From: Streptococcus australis
Lineage (GTDB): Bacteria > Bacillota > Bacilli > Lactobacillales > Streptococcaceae
Length of the DNA: 64,000 nt
Assembly (NCBI RefSeq): GCF_015553625.1
Contig: NZ_JADNGY010000009.1
Span: 1 to 64,000, forward strand
Direction: 5' to 3'
Made by a program: the position numbers and the translations under genes. The notes below the pieces were generated by a model. That model did not search any database. It saw nothing but the letters and a program-made list of their open reading frames with translations, and was not told the origin of the DNA. Shown here in pieces: positions 1 through 9,856 of the stretch; position 1 is the stretch's first letter; each line of letters starts with the position of its first letter.

Positions 1-75
1 CCCTACTCAACTGTGCGGAGGTGGGACGACGAAATCGAATTCTAACGAATGACCGATTTCTGTCCCACTCTCTTT
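1..75 (+). repeat. Intergenic three-hairpin repeat, copy A (cut by window edge)
   Basis: This is the right-hand part of a ~180-bp repeat seen four more times in the window (6054, 19965, 22021, 38397). It ends in a hairpin with arms GTGGGAC...GAAATCG and CGATTTC...GTCCCAC followed by CTCTTTTTT. It abuts the stop codon of the minus-strand ABC permease and may act as its terminator. The left part lies outside the window. Confidence 0.85.
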
Positions 76-76
76 T

Positions 77-1723
77 TTATTCACCAATTTCTTGGTTAAA
101 TTTGTAGAAAGTATTCTTATAAATGAGATACGTCGCAAGAGCTCCAATACCCGCTATGAGAAGATAAATCACACTAGCAAGCAAGGTGGTGAAAGCTACA
201 GCGGATAGATAGAAAGTAAAGCCTATCAGGACGAGCATAACGATAATAAAGACGAATATCAACAATCCTCTCAAGGCAGCATTTCCTCTATTACGGTTCA
301 TCAAATCCGTTACAGTCGACCAATTGGTCGTTAAGAGCTTGTAGTCTCGTCGAAAAGCGATCACACTCAAACTCAAACTGGTCAAAAACCAAATCAAAAG
401 CATAGCTAGAAGAGAGAGGGGATGGACCCCAAAGTAGCTGGACACCCCTACTAATAGCACAATCGGCAAAGCAGACTGAACGGAAAAGAGAATCCAAAAC
501 TTCTTCAAACAATAGCGTTTAAAATCAATCGGAAGGGCACGAAGATAAGCGAAATTTTCCCGCTCCAAGGAGATTCCGATACTGGTCAAGCTTTCTACAG
601 AGTTGAAAACTCCGATCATGAAAGCGATAAGAGACAAAGGAAGTAAATATTGGGGCGTGAGGTAGTTTTCAATTTGAAGGGAAGCTCGCGATGCCCCTAA
701 AAACAAGCCAAAGGTAAAAAGATAAGGAAAGATCGCCATCATAAAGATGACCTGCGTCAGCAAGGTACCATCACTTAGAAGCCGTTTATGATAGGAAACG
801 GTAAAGCGATGGAAGGCCTTTTGATCTCCTACCTTCATCTGGCTCACCCGCTCCTTGACTGCATGGCTGGAAGAGACCTCAAGGGCAGCATCATAGAAAT
901 GAGGCAAGACCTGACTTTTGACCAGCCAAAGGAGGACTGCTAGAACCAATATCCAAGCCAACATCCCAAGCAGAGCACCTGAATCCAAAGGATTCAAGAT
1001 AAAGGTATGAAAGACCTCTATCGGAGGAAAAATACTCGGTTGAGTGACCAAATCACCAGCCACCGAGTGCTCTGACTGGAGCATATTGATATAGAGATAA
1101 GCTCCAATGGAGATAAGACTACTCAAGCCAATGATGACGTTAGACACCAAACTCGTGTGCTTCTTAAAGACAGCTGATTTGGTAATCAGGTGAGATAAGA
1201 ACAAGGTGCCCAAGAAGAGGATAGAGAGGAGAATCATGGCACAAAGAAGGCCAAGAAAGAGCCCCACTAGGATATTTCCCCCTGCTTGGATAGGAAGAAT
1301 GATAAAATAACTGACCATTGGAAGCAGGGCCATCAAGAGCACTAAAATGACTGAAATACTCTTTCCTGCAATGACTTCTGCATCCGAAAAAGCATAGGGA
1401 CGGTAAAATTGCAAATCCTTGCTCTCGTAAAAGACATTGTAAAAACTCATCAAGCCCTGGGAAATCGTCAAGAGCCCAAAGAGCGTAATCATATTGACAA
1501 AAGGACCAGGGCTAGAGACGAAATCATTGGCACTCGAGAGAATCCCAAAAAGGAAAAGATAAAGGAGACCAATAAAAATATAGGTCCGAATGGACTGGGC
1601 GGAAACATTCACCTTCCTAGTCGGATTCTTTTCCTGCTTCTTACGAAATTTCGCTAATTGTGCGGGCTGAGTAGCATAGATGATGTTGACATCCACTAGG
1701 CGACGAACCATCTTAAGACGCAT
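77..1723 (-). CDS. ABC exporter permease, ABC-2-like (548 aa)
   Basis: Integral membrane protein with about twelve hydrophobic segments spread over its length (for example around residues 50-65, 78-95, 120-145, 150-180, 190-215, 255-270, 325-345, 360-375, 415-440 and 490-540) and no ATP-binding motifs. It overlaps the 3' end of the upstream ATPase gene by 11 bp, so the two are translationally coupled and should form one exporter. The ATG at 1723 has a GAGGTGAG ribosome binding site inside the ATPase gene. The substrate cannot be told from sequence. The layout resembles two-gene EcsAB/YtrBC-type exporters, but I do not assign either name. Confidence 0.8.
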   Translation of the reverse strand: MRLKMVRRLVDVNIIYATQPAQLAKFRKKQEKNPTRKVNVSAQSIRTYIFIGLLYLFLFGILSSANDFVSSPGPFVNMITLFGLLTISQGLMSFYNVFYESKDLQFYRPYAFSDAEVIAGKSISVILVLLMALLPMVSYFIILPIQAGGNILVGLFLGLLCAMILLSILFLGTLFLSHLITKSAVFKKHTSLVSNVIIGLSSLISIGAYLYINMLQSEHSVAGDLVTQPSIFPPIEVFHTFILNPLDSGALLGMLAWILVLAVLLWLVKSQVLPHFYDAALEVSSSHAVKERVSQMKVGDQKAFHRFTVSYHKRLLSDGTLLTQVIFMMAIFPYLFTFGLFLGASRASLQIENYLTPQYLLPLSLIAFMIGVFNSVESLTSIGISLERENFAYLRALPIDFKRYCLKKFWILFSVQSALPIVLLVGVSSYFGVHPLSLLAMLLIWFLTSLSLSVIAFRRDYKLLTTNWSTVTDLMNRNRGNAALRGLLIFVFIIVMLVLIGFTFYLSAVAFTTLLASVIYLLIAGIGALATYLIYKNTFYKFNQEIGE

Positions 1724-2456
1724 CTGGACTCACCTCTTCTCTTCGACCAGCCAGTCCAAGATAGATGGACTCTAGGCTTTGTTCTGGGTGTTGCCCCTTC
1801 AGTTCCTCAATGGTTCCATAAAAGATGAGGTTCCCCTTCTTCAGGATGGCAATCTTATCACAGAGTTGCTCTGCCACTTCGAGGACATGGGTTGAGAAGA
1901 TGACGGTATTCCCCTTATCTGCATGTTCCCGCATCATCTGTTTCAGGTCGTAGGAGGCTTGTGGATCCAAACCAGTCATCGGCTCATCTAGAACCCAGAT
2001 GTCTGGATCAGATAGGAGAGCTCCGATAACAAAGACCTTCTGGCGCATCCCATGAGAGAAAGACTCAATGACCTCATATCGATGACTTGTAAAGTCAAAA
2101 AGGTTCAGCAAATGTTCCAAACGCTCATCACATTCCTGCTGACTCATATCATAGGAAGTGGCAACCAACTCCCAAAATTCATTGGCTGTCAAACGTAGAA
2201 AGAGATCTGGCGAATCGGCTACGTAACCAATTTTCTTTTTGATTTCTAATCGATTGCTGTAGAGATCCTTCCCATCGACTAGAATGCTGCCTGTCGTCGG
2301 TGTGATGACACTGACCAAGCTCTTAATGGTCGTTGATTTTCCGGCACCATTATGGCCAATCAAGCCGACAATTTGCCCATCTTCAATGGTCAAATTCAAG
2401 TGGTTTAATGCCAGATGCCCATCGTAATCCTTTGTGACTCCTTGAAATTCAATCAT
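1713..2456 (-). CDS. ABC transporter ATP-binding protein (247 aa)
   Basis: Single nucleotide-binding domain: Walker A GHNGAGKST near residues 34-42, signature SFSHGMRQK near 133-141, Walker B WVLDEPMTGLDP near 154-165, and switch His in FSTHV. The C-terminal ~30 residues are the short tail usual for ABC-2 ATPases. It is the first gene of a two-gene operon with the membrane protein that overlaps its 3' end. The ATG is preceded by AGAAGGAGA. The protein presumably powers export; the substrate is unknown. The signature is SHGMRQ instead of LSGGQ, which is common in this exporter subgroup. Confidence 0.9.
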   Translation of the reverse strand: MIEFQGVTKDYDGHLALNHLNLTIEDGQIVGLIGHNGAGKSTTIKSLVSVITPTTGSILVDGKDLYSNRLEIKKKIGYVADSPDLFLRLTANEFWELVATSYDMSQQECDERLEHLLNLFDFTSHRYEVIESFSHGMRQKVFVIGALLSDPDIWVLDEPMTGLDPQASYDLKQMMREHADKGNTVIFSTHVLEVAEQLCDKIAILKKGNLIFYGTIEELKGQHPEQSLESIYLGLAGRREEVSPDAS

Positions 2457-2562
2457 AGATTCTCCTTCTTCTATCCCACTTCCCTGATGAAAGAAAACGG
2501 TTTACTTGTTTTGCCAATATTTTATTCCATTTTTCCTCTTTTGTCAATGGAAAACTCAAGTA

Positions 2563-4191
2563 TTAAAGTAATTCATCAAAGCGGTAGAGAAGGCCAAATA
2601 GATAACTAGGAATGGTATCTAGGAGGTCCTCCCTAAAGACCCGCTCCCCTCTTTGGTGGAGTTCCTTGCCCCAAGGCCCTAAATTGACCGCAGGCACTTG
2701 AATCTGTGCAATGTTTGCAAGATCCAACTCGTAAACTTGAGAGGGACTAGCTAAACTATCCAATACGACTTGATAGCTTTCTAGCTCTCTCTCCAAGGCA
2801 CAATAACTGGTGTCGCAAATGCCCATGAAGTACTCTTCCACCTTCAGTGACAAGCCCCTGCTTGCTAAATAGTAGCGATAATCATCTATTAGGTTATCAA
2901 TTTTTAGACTGGTATTCGGTAAATACCGACAATTCATAGAAGGGTAATAAGGTGGAGCAAAGCCAATAACCACCAGAGGATTTTTCTCACTCAAAAACTC
3001 TAAGAAACTTTGAATCTGCTGGATGGCAATGGTCTGATAGCTGACTCCTGATAAGAAATCTTGATAGGCTCTTTGCTCACACTGCTCTTGAAAGCTTAAA
3101 AATCCTTCCTTCTTTTGGCAACCATCCAGCAATTCTTGATAGCTGATGACTATTGGCTGAGAGATCAGATGTTCTTGCCCTGCTTGGTCCTGAAGGGACA
3201 GGTATTTGACATAAAATTGATCAACCGCTTCCTGGCTCAACTCTTTGATGCGTTGCAACAATTCTTGAGGGGTCTTTTTCAGATGCAGAACGCTGAAATA
3301 GCCGGCAGCATGGAGGACAGTCGACACGTCATATTGATCCTTCAAATCCCTCAGATAAGACCAAGAAGGAAGGGGAGACCGCTCACCCAGAGCATGATCA
3401 GATAAGTCTGGGTGAAGGTCCAATTTTGATGCAACTGCTATTAGGAGAGAGAGGGCGTTGATTCCTTTGAGGGGCTCCTTCATATGAGACAAAACTCCTT
3501 GGACGACAACGACTGGCATCAGCTTGCCAACCGTTCCGATATGAAGAACTTTCTCCTTGTCACTCCCTGCTTCAAAGGGCTCTGAATCCACTGCTAACAC
3601 ATAGTCCAAGTCAAACTCATCTTTTAACTGACAGAGTAGACCCAAGGCTCCTCTCATCCCACGAGAATAGGACTCCTCGTCTCCCACGGATAGATAAAGC
3701 AGATTTACCTGGCCCCCATCAGGATCTGAGGCATAGGCTTCTAGGACTCCTAGCTGGAGTGCTAAGGCTGCCTTCATGTCACAAGAACCTCGTCCGAATT
3801 GCCATTGGCCAGAATTTAGGTCCTCCTGCATTTCTGAACGAAAATCAATGCCCTTCAAGGCTTGAACCAGTGCCTCAGAATCCAAAGCTATTGGTGCTAG
3901 AGGACCGTAATCTTCTAGATCTACCGTATCATGGTGGTGAAAAAGAATCACTGTTTTTTTCTTTCCCTTATCGACCAAAGCCCAGTTGACACTACGATGA
4001 AGATGGTCATTAGGAAGAGGGTAGCGACCAAAGTGATGGGGGTGACTCTTTAAATATGGAATAGCCCCAATTCGTCGGTCTAAATAGTCTTCCATCTCCC
4101 TTTCTGTCTCGGTATTGGTAAAGCTAGGAATTGCCATGGCTTCTTGAAATATAGTGGCAATTTGTTCTTGGAAATCTTCTATGGATCTCAA
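2563..4191 (-). CDS. RocB-like M20 family metallopeptidase (542 aa)
   Basis: M20/M25/M40-type zinc hydrolase. Visible motifs are FHHHDTVD (metal-binding His and Asp, about residues 84-91), GRGSCDMKAAL (bridging Asp, about 134-144) and VGDEES (catalytic Glu region, about 169-174). The length of ~540 residues and the order of motifs fit the arginine-utilization protein RocB family rather than the ~400-residue aminoacylases. The start is a TTG placed 7 bp after GGAGG; I see no better ATG. No arginine catabolic genes lie nearby, so the substrate is open. No signal peptide is visible and the protein is probably cytoplasmic. Confidence 0.8.
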   Translation of the reverse strand: MRSIEDFQEQIATIFQEAMAIPSFTNTETEREMEDYLDRRIGAIPYLKSHPHHFGRYPLPNDHLHRSVNWALVDKGKKKTVILFHHHDTVDLEDYGPLAPIALDSEALVQALKGIDFRSEMQEDLNSGQWQFGRGSCDMKAALALQLGVLEAYASDPDGGQVNLLYLSVGDEESYSRGMRGALGLLCQLKDEFDLDYVLAVDSEPFEAGSDKEKVLHIGTVGKLMPVVVVQGVLSHMKEPLKGINALSLLIAVASKLDLHPDLSDHALGERSPLPSWSYLRDLKDQYDVSTVLHAAGYFSVLHLKKTPQELLQRIKELSQEAVDQFYVKYLSLQDQAGQEHLISQPIVISYQELLDGCQKKEGFLSFQEQCEQRAYQDFLSGVSYQTIAIQQIQSFLEFLSEKNPLVVIGFAPPYYPSMNCRYLPNTSLKIDNLIDDYRYYLASRGLSLKVEEYFMGICDTSYCALERELESYQVVLDSLASPSQVYELDLANIAQIQVPAVNLGPWGKELHQRGERVFREDLLDTIPSYLFGLLYRFDELL

Positions 4192-4581
4192 TGGAGGCCT
4201 CCTTTTAATGATAATAGCTATCTCTACTAGAAAGAGTCTATATTACCTCTATTCTAGGACCTTCAACCTGCTTTCAAACAGGATCACAACTTAACTTACA
4301 GCAGGGAAAGCTCTCTGTACTTTCCTTCCTGTAAATCAAATGATGGAGACACTTTTTCAACTAGCAAAGCCTTCTTAGACAGATTGAGCGAACTTGAATA
4401 AAAATAAAAAAATAGTTCCTATTCATGGGGCCAAATCCCTCTCTCTGATCCATACAAGACCTATCTTTTTACCCATTTATACACTATGAAATAAAGACAG
4501 CGCTTTCGAGAGCATAAACCTTTGCCCTATCCTTTCATTTTTGGTAAAATAAGGCATTAATTCACGAAAGATGAGAAACAA
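4192..4581. other. 390-bp intergenic region between divergent genes
   Basis: No gene is visible. The stretch holds an imperfect hairpin at about 4298-4333 (arms ACAGCAGGGAAAG and CTTTCCTTCCTGT) without a T-run, a cre-like site at 4495-4509, and a promoter-like TAAAAT at 4545-4550 that serves the amylase gene. The role of the hairpin is unknown. Confidence 0.5.
4495..4509 (-). promoter_or_regulatory. cre-like (CcpA) site upstream of alpha-amylase
   Basis: Read on the minus strand the 15-mer TCGAAAGCGCTGTCT matches the cre consensus WTGNAANCGNWNNCW at every position except the second. It lies about 35 bp upstream of the TAAAAT -10 element (4545-4550) of the amylase gene. Control of a starch-degrading enzyme by CcpA would be expected, but the site is a prediction from the pattern only. 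Confidence 0.55.
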
Positions 4582-6033
4582 ATGGAAAATCAAGCCTTAA
4601 TGCAATATTTTGAATGGTACTTACCTTCGGATGGTCAACACTGGTCCCGCTTAGCTGCAGATGCTCCTCACCTAGCAGACTTGGGTATTCGTAAAATTTG
4701 GATGCCTCCTGCTTTTAAAGCCACTTCTGCCAATGATGTCGGCTACGGCGTCTATGACCTCTTTGACCTTGGGGAATTCGACCAAAAAGGGACTGTTCGG
4801 ACCAAATATGGTTTCAAAGAGGACTACTTGCAAGCCATCCAAGCCTTAAAAGAAGCTGGAATCCAACCCATGGCCGATGTCGTTCTCAACCATAAAGCAG
4901 CTGCCGATGGTTTAGAAACATTTGAAGTAGTCGAAGTGGACCCTAACGATCGGACCATCGTCTTGACAGAGCCTTTTACGATCAAAGGTTGGACAAAATT
5001 TACCTTTGATGGTCGAAATGGGGCCTACAATGACTTCCACTGGCATTGGTACCACTTTACTGGTACCGATTACGATGCTTCCCGCAATAAGAGTGGGATT
5101 TACCAGATTCAAGGGGAAAACAAAGGTTGGGCACAAGACTACCTCGTTGATAGTGAGAACGGAAACTACGATTACCTCATGTACGCCGATATCGACTTTA
5201 AACACCCCGAAGTGATCGAAAACCTCAATCAATGGGCAGAATGGTTTATTGAAACAACTGGGGTTCAAGGCTTTCGTCTAGACGCTGTTAAACACATCGA
5301 CTCCTTCTTCATGAAGAACTTCATCCAACAAATTACGGACAAATATGGAGAAGATTTCTATGTATTTGGTGAGTTTTGGAATGGGGATGAACAAAGCAAC
5401 AATGACTACCTAGCCAGCATTGACTACAAGTTTGACTTAGTGGACGTTGCCCTCCACCAAAATCTCTTTAGAGCTAGCCAAGAAGGGGAAAACTTTGATT
5501 TAACGACTATTTTCAATGGTACACTTGCAAGTAATCATCCAGAAAGTGCGGTAACCTTTGTCGATAATCACGATACCCAAAGAGGACAAGCCCTTGAGTC
5601 CACAGTTGGTGAATGGTTCAAGCCTGCTGCTTACGCCCTCATTCTCCTCCGCGAGGCTGGTCTCCCATGTGTCTTTTATGGAGACTACTACGGGATTTCA
5701 GGTGAGTTTGCCCAGCAAGATTTCCAAGCGGAGCTTGATCAACTCCTTCGTATCCGCAAAGACTTAGCCTACGGTGAACAAAGAGACTACTTTGACGATC
5801 CTAACTGTATTGGTTGGACCCGCTCTGGAACTGAAGAGACTGCTCCTATCGCCTGCGTCATTTCAAATGCTGCTTCATCCGCAAAACGGATGGAAATCGG
5901 CCAAGCCTATGCAGGACGGACTTACCACGACGCTTTAGGAAATTACCAAGATACCATCCAAATTGAAGAAGACGGTTGGGCTGATTTCCCAGTCTCAGAC
6001 CGCTCCGTCAGCGTATGGGTTTTAGCAGACTAA
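4582..6033 (+). CDS. Cytoplasmic alpha-amylase, GH13 (483 aa)
   Basis: Hydrolyses alpha-1,4-glucan bonds in starch fragments, glycogen or maltodextrins. The GH13 conserved regions are all present: MADVVLNH (about 97-104), GFRLDAVKH with nucleophile Asp234, FGEFWN with acid/base Glu264, and FVDNHD with Asp331. The protein starts directly with ALMQYFEWYLP and has no signal peptide, so it acts inside the cell, like the amylases of ~480 residues known from Bacillus and streptococci. It is transcribed alone, with a TAAAAT -10 element and a cre-like site upstream. The ribosome binding site before ATG is weak. Confidence 0.95.
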   Translation: MENQALMQYFEWYLPSDGQHWSRLAADAPHLADLGIRKIWMPPAFKATSANDVGYGVYDLFDLGEFDQKGTVRTKYGFKEDYLQAIQALKEAGIQPMADVVLNHKAAADGLETFEVVEVDPNDRTIVLTEPFTIKGWTKFTFDGRNGAYNDFHWHWYHFTGTDYDASRNKSGIYQIQGENKGWAQDYLVDSENGNYDYLMYADIDFKHPEVIENLNQWAEWFIETTGVQGFRLDAVKHIDSFFMKNFIQQITDKYGEDFYVFGEFWNGDEQSNNDYLASIDYKFDLVDVALHQNLFRASQEGENFDLTTIFNGTLASNHPESAVTFVDNHDTQRGQALESTVGEWFKPAAYALILLREAGLPCVFYGDYYGISGEFAQQDFQAELDQLLRIRKDLAYGEQRDYFDDPNCIGWTRSGTEETAPIACVISNAASSAKRMEIGQAYAGRTYHDALGNYQDTIQIEEDGWADFPVSDRSVSVWVLAD

Positions 6034-6053
6034 CTAGAAAATGAGATTGACTA

Positions 6054-6176
6054 AAGAGGCTGGGACAAAAGTTCTAGCCTTTTAATTGTCTTTGGATTGT
6101 CGAGCAAGACGCAGTGGTTGAGTGGGACGACGAAATCGAATTCTAACGAATGACCGATTTCTGTCCCACTCTCTTT
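6054..6176 (+). repeat. Intergenic repeat, copy B (internally shortened)
   Basis: Same family as copies A, C, D and E but only 123 bp long. It jumps from GGTTGAGTGGG directly to ACGACGAAATCG, losing the middle hairpin. Since TGGG also ends the sequence before ACGACG in full copies, the deletion could be recombination across that short repeat. It sits between the convergent amylase and thioredoxin genes. Both outer hairpins remain and could terminate transcription. Confidence 0.85.
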
Positions 6177-6268
6177 CTTATATTTTATAGCAAACTACAG
6201 GTTCATTCTAACACCTTAGGAAAGCGCTGTCAATTCTTTATCTGATTCTGTTAACAACTTCATGAAAG

Positions 6269-6310
6269 AAAAAACTCGCTCACTTCCTCAGTTGGAAATG
6301 AACGAGTTTA
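6269..6310 (-). terminator. Terminator of thioredoxin gene
   Basis: On the minus strand, arms AAACTCGTTCATTTCC and GGAAGTGAGCGAGTTT are followed by TTTT. It lies about 30 bp after the thioredoxin stop codon. Confidence 0.75.
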
Positions 6311-6340
6311 ATCATCTAACAAGCAAGGGCTTCTTTTCTG

Positions 6341-6655
6341 TTAGCTTAATTCTGCAACAATCGCTTTGAGTTGTTCTTTGGTATGAACACCAGCGACTTG
6401 TTTCACCACTTGGCCATCTTTCTTGAATAAGAGAGTTGGGATGGACATGATGCCGAAGTTGCGAGCAGTGTTTGGATTTTCATCCACATCCATCTTAAAG
6501 ATTTTCAAGTCATCTTCATGGATTTCTTCTGCCAGCTGTTCTAAGATTGGTGCCTGCATCCGGCAAGGACCACACCAAGTTGCCCAGAAGTCGACCAAGA
6601 CCAAACCTTGGCTCGTTTCTTGTTCAAATGTTGCATCTGTTAGTACGTGTACCAT
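6341..6655 (-). CDS. trxA: Thioredoxin (104 aa)
   Basis: Small cytoplasmic dithiol reductase that keeps protein disulfides reduced, recycled by thioredoxin reductase. The active site WCGPC is at residues 27-31, preceded by the conserved VDFWATW, and the cis-proline motif SIPTL follows near residue 75. The length is typical. The ATG has a strong GGAGGAAC site. It is monocistronic with its own terminator. Thioredoxin reductase is not in this window. Confidence 0.95.
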   Translation of the reverse strand: MVHVLTDATFEQETSQGLVLVDFWATWCGPCRMQAPILEQLAEEIHEDDLKIFKMDVDENPNTARNFGIMSIPTLLFKKDGQVVKQVAGVHTKEQLKAIVAELS

Positions 6656-6749
6656 AGTTCCTCCTTTGATCAGTGATTGTCACTAATCTCTCATTGATAG
6701 TTCTATTCTACACCAAAATTCAAGTTTTTAGAAATATTTGCTACGTTCC

Positions 6750-9700
6750 TCAGCCTTGGGACTCCTCTTTCTTTTTCTTCCAGAAAAGAAGGCTAGACAA
6801 GAAGAGGGTACCTAAACCATAGAATCCCATCCATTCCTCTGCGCTACCTGTTTGAGGAAGCTGACCTGCTTTTTCTTGTGCTGGAGTTGCTTCTTTAACC
6901 GTCTCAGAGACAAATCTTTGTCCATAAGCAACAGATAGAGCCTCTGGTTTTGCCGTTTCTTTCTCAGCTGTTTTGACGAGAGGAAGTAGACTTGGACTAG
7001 CAGGAATTTCTGGTTTTCCATATTTTTCAGGCTCTGGAAGGACTGGCAAATTGTATTCTTCGATAGAATGAATGGCTGGTTCTACTAATTTTGCTCCTTG
7101 AATCTCAGGAAGGGCAGCATATGCTGTATCAGCCGCGTTCGGAAGATAAGAGGCTACCTGGGAACGAGTCCCTTCTACGATCGGAATAGTCGCACGGATC
7201 GAATCTGTCTTGAAGGTCACTTCATAAGGATTCTCAACGGTTAAGTCTGATGGATCATAAGTATTGAAGACTAGGGCTAGCTTGTGTCCTTTTTTAACCG
7301 TATAAAGGTTTGGTTGGAGATGGACCGTATAGTCGTGGAATTCTCCAATTTTTGGCTCGATGCTATTTCTTGAGCTAGCTGAATCATAGCCAGACTCAGG
7401 GTTGGCCAGGTTGATCCAACCTTTTGCGATGACCTTATACTTGGTCTTGATGGTTTCGAATTCAGCCACAGAAAGGTTGCTTAAATTGCTACCCATCCAG
7501 AAGCCATCTGCTTTTTTATCCGCCTTAACCCCACCGTTGCCGACCACATCAAATTCTTCATCCGATACGTCGACTAAAAGAGCATTGATTTGGAAGTTCT
7601 TTCCTTTCCCCTTAGCCAGGGCTGCCTTGAAGTGTACAGGGATATGTCCTTTGATAGTCGTGTCTTCTGTCACTTCCGATACGAAGGTCATGTTGGCTTT
7701 TGAAGAACCTTGGCTCACGGTTTCATCACGCTTGGCAACTTCGACACCAGCTCCAGCATAATCGCTCGAAATGGTTTCTTCCAAGCGTTTCGACTGCGCA
7801 TTGAGGAAGAGGCGCTGCGTGGTCTTCCAATTATCATAAGTGGTCCACTTGCTTGGATCATAGTTATTTTGCGCCAAGACAGCTGGTAAATTTTCGACGT
7901 GATTGTCCACTCCATATAGGTAATGGGTCAACCAGGTATTGAGCAGGTCATAGAAATCTTGGCCATTAGCCTGAATACCATACCCACGAGACATGGCTGC
8001 TGGATAGACGTGGTCTCCTTGGTGGAGATAGAGTTTGACATTTTGCCCTGCCTTCTTAAGGGCATCGTACATGAGCTCAAAGTGTTTGGTCTTAACATTG
8101 TCATCATTCAAGCCATGAACCAGGAGGGCACTGGTCTTGAATTTTTCAGGATTGAGGGTATAATCCCGTTCCTTCCAGACATCGCTATAATTGCGTTCAT
8201 GTGCATTTTGATCCTTATTGAGCTGGTTGATGTAGTTGGCATAATTTTGCCAAATGCCTGCCCAGTCTTTTTCATCTAGGATCCGAGTACCGACATAGAG
8301 GGACAACCAAGATAAATCACTATATGGTGGGTTCCCATAAGCTGTTCCTTGACTATTGAAATAGTCATACCAAGAAGCAATCCCAGCAGCTGGTACGATG
8401 GTCTTCAAACCTTCGACTCCTGTACCTGCGACACCAAAGGTCGTGGTTCCAGCCCAGGATAGACCGGTCATGGCGACATTTCCTGTAGCCCAATCTGCCT
8501 TGATTTCGACATTGCTAGTCTTATCTGTGTAGGCCTTGCGCTTGCCATTGACCCACTCGATAATATTCTTGAAGGCATTGATTTCGAGATCAGACCCTGT
8601 CGTATTGAACCCTTCTGATCCCTTGGTTCCTAGACCAGCACTGGAGATAAAGGCATAGCCTCTGACCAAGAAATAGTCATACCAGTTTAAATTTTCGTAG
8701 TCATAGATATACTCGTAGGGACTATAGTAATACCAATCAGAAGCCTTGGCTTTCTTGGCTGCTTCGACTGTCGAAGAGCTTCCGACTGCCTGGCGTTTAG
8801 CTGGTTGCTCCCGCAATTTCTTCATATCATAAGAACCATCTGTCGGCAAGCCCAAGCTTTCAAGGGTCACAGAGTTCTCATCCAAGGTTCCTGCTACATA
8901 TGGACGCGCTTCGAGAATGGTCGCCGCCTTAAAGTCTCCCCTGGCCACAGCCTTAGGTAACTGCACAATGGCCTTGACTAAGTCAGGCTTGCCATCCCCA
9001 TCTGTATCATAATCGGTCTCTACATAGACCGGGAAGCGAACAATTTCGCTATCCTCATAGTGATAGTCTTCATCTGCTTTTTCCCCTGTAGTATAAGGGA
9101 AGATGGGTTGAGCCCGCCCATTCAAAAAGAGAGGAGCTTTCTTTTCAGAGCGATAGGCATCATAGAGCTTTTTAGCAATACTGTACATATTGGTCAGCTC
9201 TTCCTGACTGACCTTACGACTCAAGTCCTCATGGCTACTAATCATTCCCAGACTTTTAGCAAATCGTTCCCGATCTGCGGTCGATTGACCAGCCTGCTTG
9301 GGATCCTTCGCAGCCCACTGAAGCAATTCATCAACGGCATCTTGAACGGTTAATTCCTTGTCCTTGAGTTCACTATTTGCCAAGCTACCTGTATAAGAAG
9401 TTAAGGCTTGTCCTGTTGCTGGAGAAGTTGCTCCTGTCGAAGCTGCAGGGCTAGCTTTGTCACCTGTTCCCTGAGGTGCCTGTGGGATGCTTGTTTTTTC
9501 AACAATCGTAAGAGGCTTGTCTTGACCAACTTGCTTGTCGACCTTCTCCATCTCTGCTGGATCCTTTGGATTCCCTATCACTGGTTCAGAAGTCGCTACT
9601 TCATTTTTTTGATCCACACTTGGGACTGATGCAGTCTGATCCGCTTGAGATTGGGAAGCTGCTCCTTCAGAAGTTACAGGCTCAGGAGCCACCTGAGTCA

Positions 9701-9821
9701 CGACTTCTTTCGTTGGAGAAAGCTCTGGTAGATTCTCATCTGCTGCCACCACTTGATTTAAGATAAAGGGAGCTAGCAGGAGGCTAGAAGCCACCATCGA
9801 CACCATTGTTTTCTTTTTCAT
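6750..9821 (-). CDS. Cell-wall-anchored X-prolyl dipeptidyl peptidase, S15 family (1023 aa)
   Basis: Releases N-terminal Xaa-Pro dipeptides from peptides at the cell surface. It has an N-terminal signal peptide (about residues 1-27, KKKTMVSMVASSLLLAPFIL), a low-complexity Ser/Thr/Pro/Glu region to about 150, then the S15 alpha/beta-hydrolase domain with nucleophile motif GLSWAGT, the Asp-bearing HGLNDDNV and His-bearing HQGDHVYP. A beta-rich C-terminal domain follows. It ends with the sortase signal LPQTG, a hydrophobic stretch and KKKKEE. Cytosolic PepX is ~760 residues and lacks both end signals, so this is the surface type described in oral streptococci. It lies next to a peptide-binding lipoprotein, which fits extracellular peptide nutrition. 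Confidence 0.92.
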   Translation of the reverse strand: MKKKTMVSMVASSLLLAPFILNQVVAADENLPELSPTKEVVTQVAPEPVTSEGAASQSQADQTASVPSVDQKNEVATSEPVIGNPKDPAEMEKVDKQVGQDKPLTIVEKTSIPQAPQGTGDKASPAASTGATSPATGQALTSYTGSLANSELKDKELTVQDAVDELLQWAAKDPKQAGQSTADRERFAKSLGMISSHEDLSRKVSQEELTNMYSIAKKLYDAYRSEKKAPLFLNGRAQPIFPYTTGEKADEDYHYEDSEIVRFPVYVETDYDTDGDGKPDLVKAIVQLPKAVARGDFKAATILEARPYVAGTLDENSVTLESLGLPTDGSYDMKKLREQPAKRQAVGSSSTVEAAKKAKASDWYYYSPYEYIYDYENLNWYDYFLVRGYAFISSAGLGTKGSEGFNTTGSDLEINAFKNIIEWVNGKRKAYTDKTSNVEIKADWATGNVAMTGLSWAGTTTFGVAGTGVEGLKTIVPAAGIASWYDYFNSQGTAYGNPPYSDLSWLSLYVGTRILDEKDWAGIWQNYANYINQLNKDQNAHERNYSDVWKERDYTLNPEKFKTSALLVHGLNDDNVKTKHFELMYDALKKAGQNVKLYLHQGDHVYPAAMSRGYGIQANGQDFYDLLNTWLTHYLYGVDNHVENLPAVLAQNNYDPSKWTTYDNWKTTQRLFLNAQSKRLEETISSDYAGAGVEVAKRDETVSQGSSKANMTFVSEVTEDTTIKGHIPVHFKAALAKGKGKNFQINALLVDVSDEEFDVVGNGGVKADKKADGFWMGSNLSNLSVAEFETIKTKYKVIAKGWINLANPESGYDSASSRNSIEPKIGEFHDYTVHLQPNLYTVKKGHKLALVFNTYDPSDLTVENPYEVTFKTDSIRATIPIVEGTRSQVASYLPNAADTAYAALPEIQGAKLVEPAIHSIEEYNLPVLPEPEKYGKPEIPASPSLLPLVKTAEKETAKPEALSVAYGQRFVSETVKEATPAQEKAGQLPQTGSAEEWMGFYGLGTLFLSSLLFWKKKKEESQG

Positions 9822-9856
9822 AAAAGAGACCTCGCTATTTTGTAATCAATATAGCT

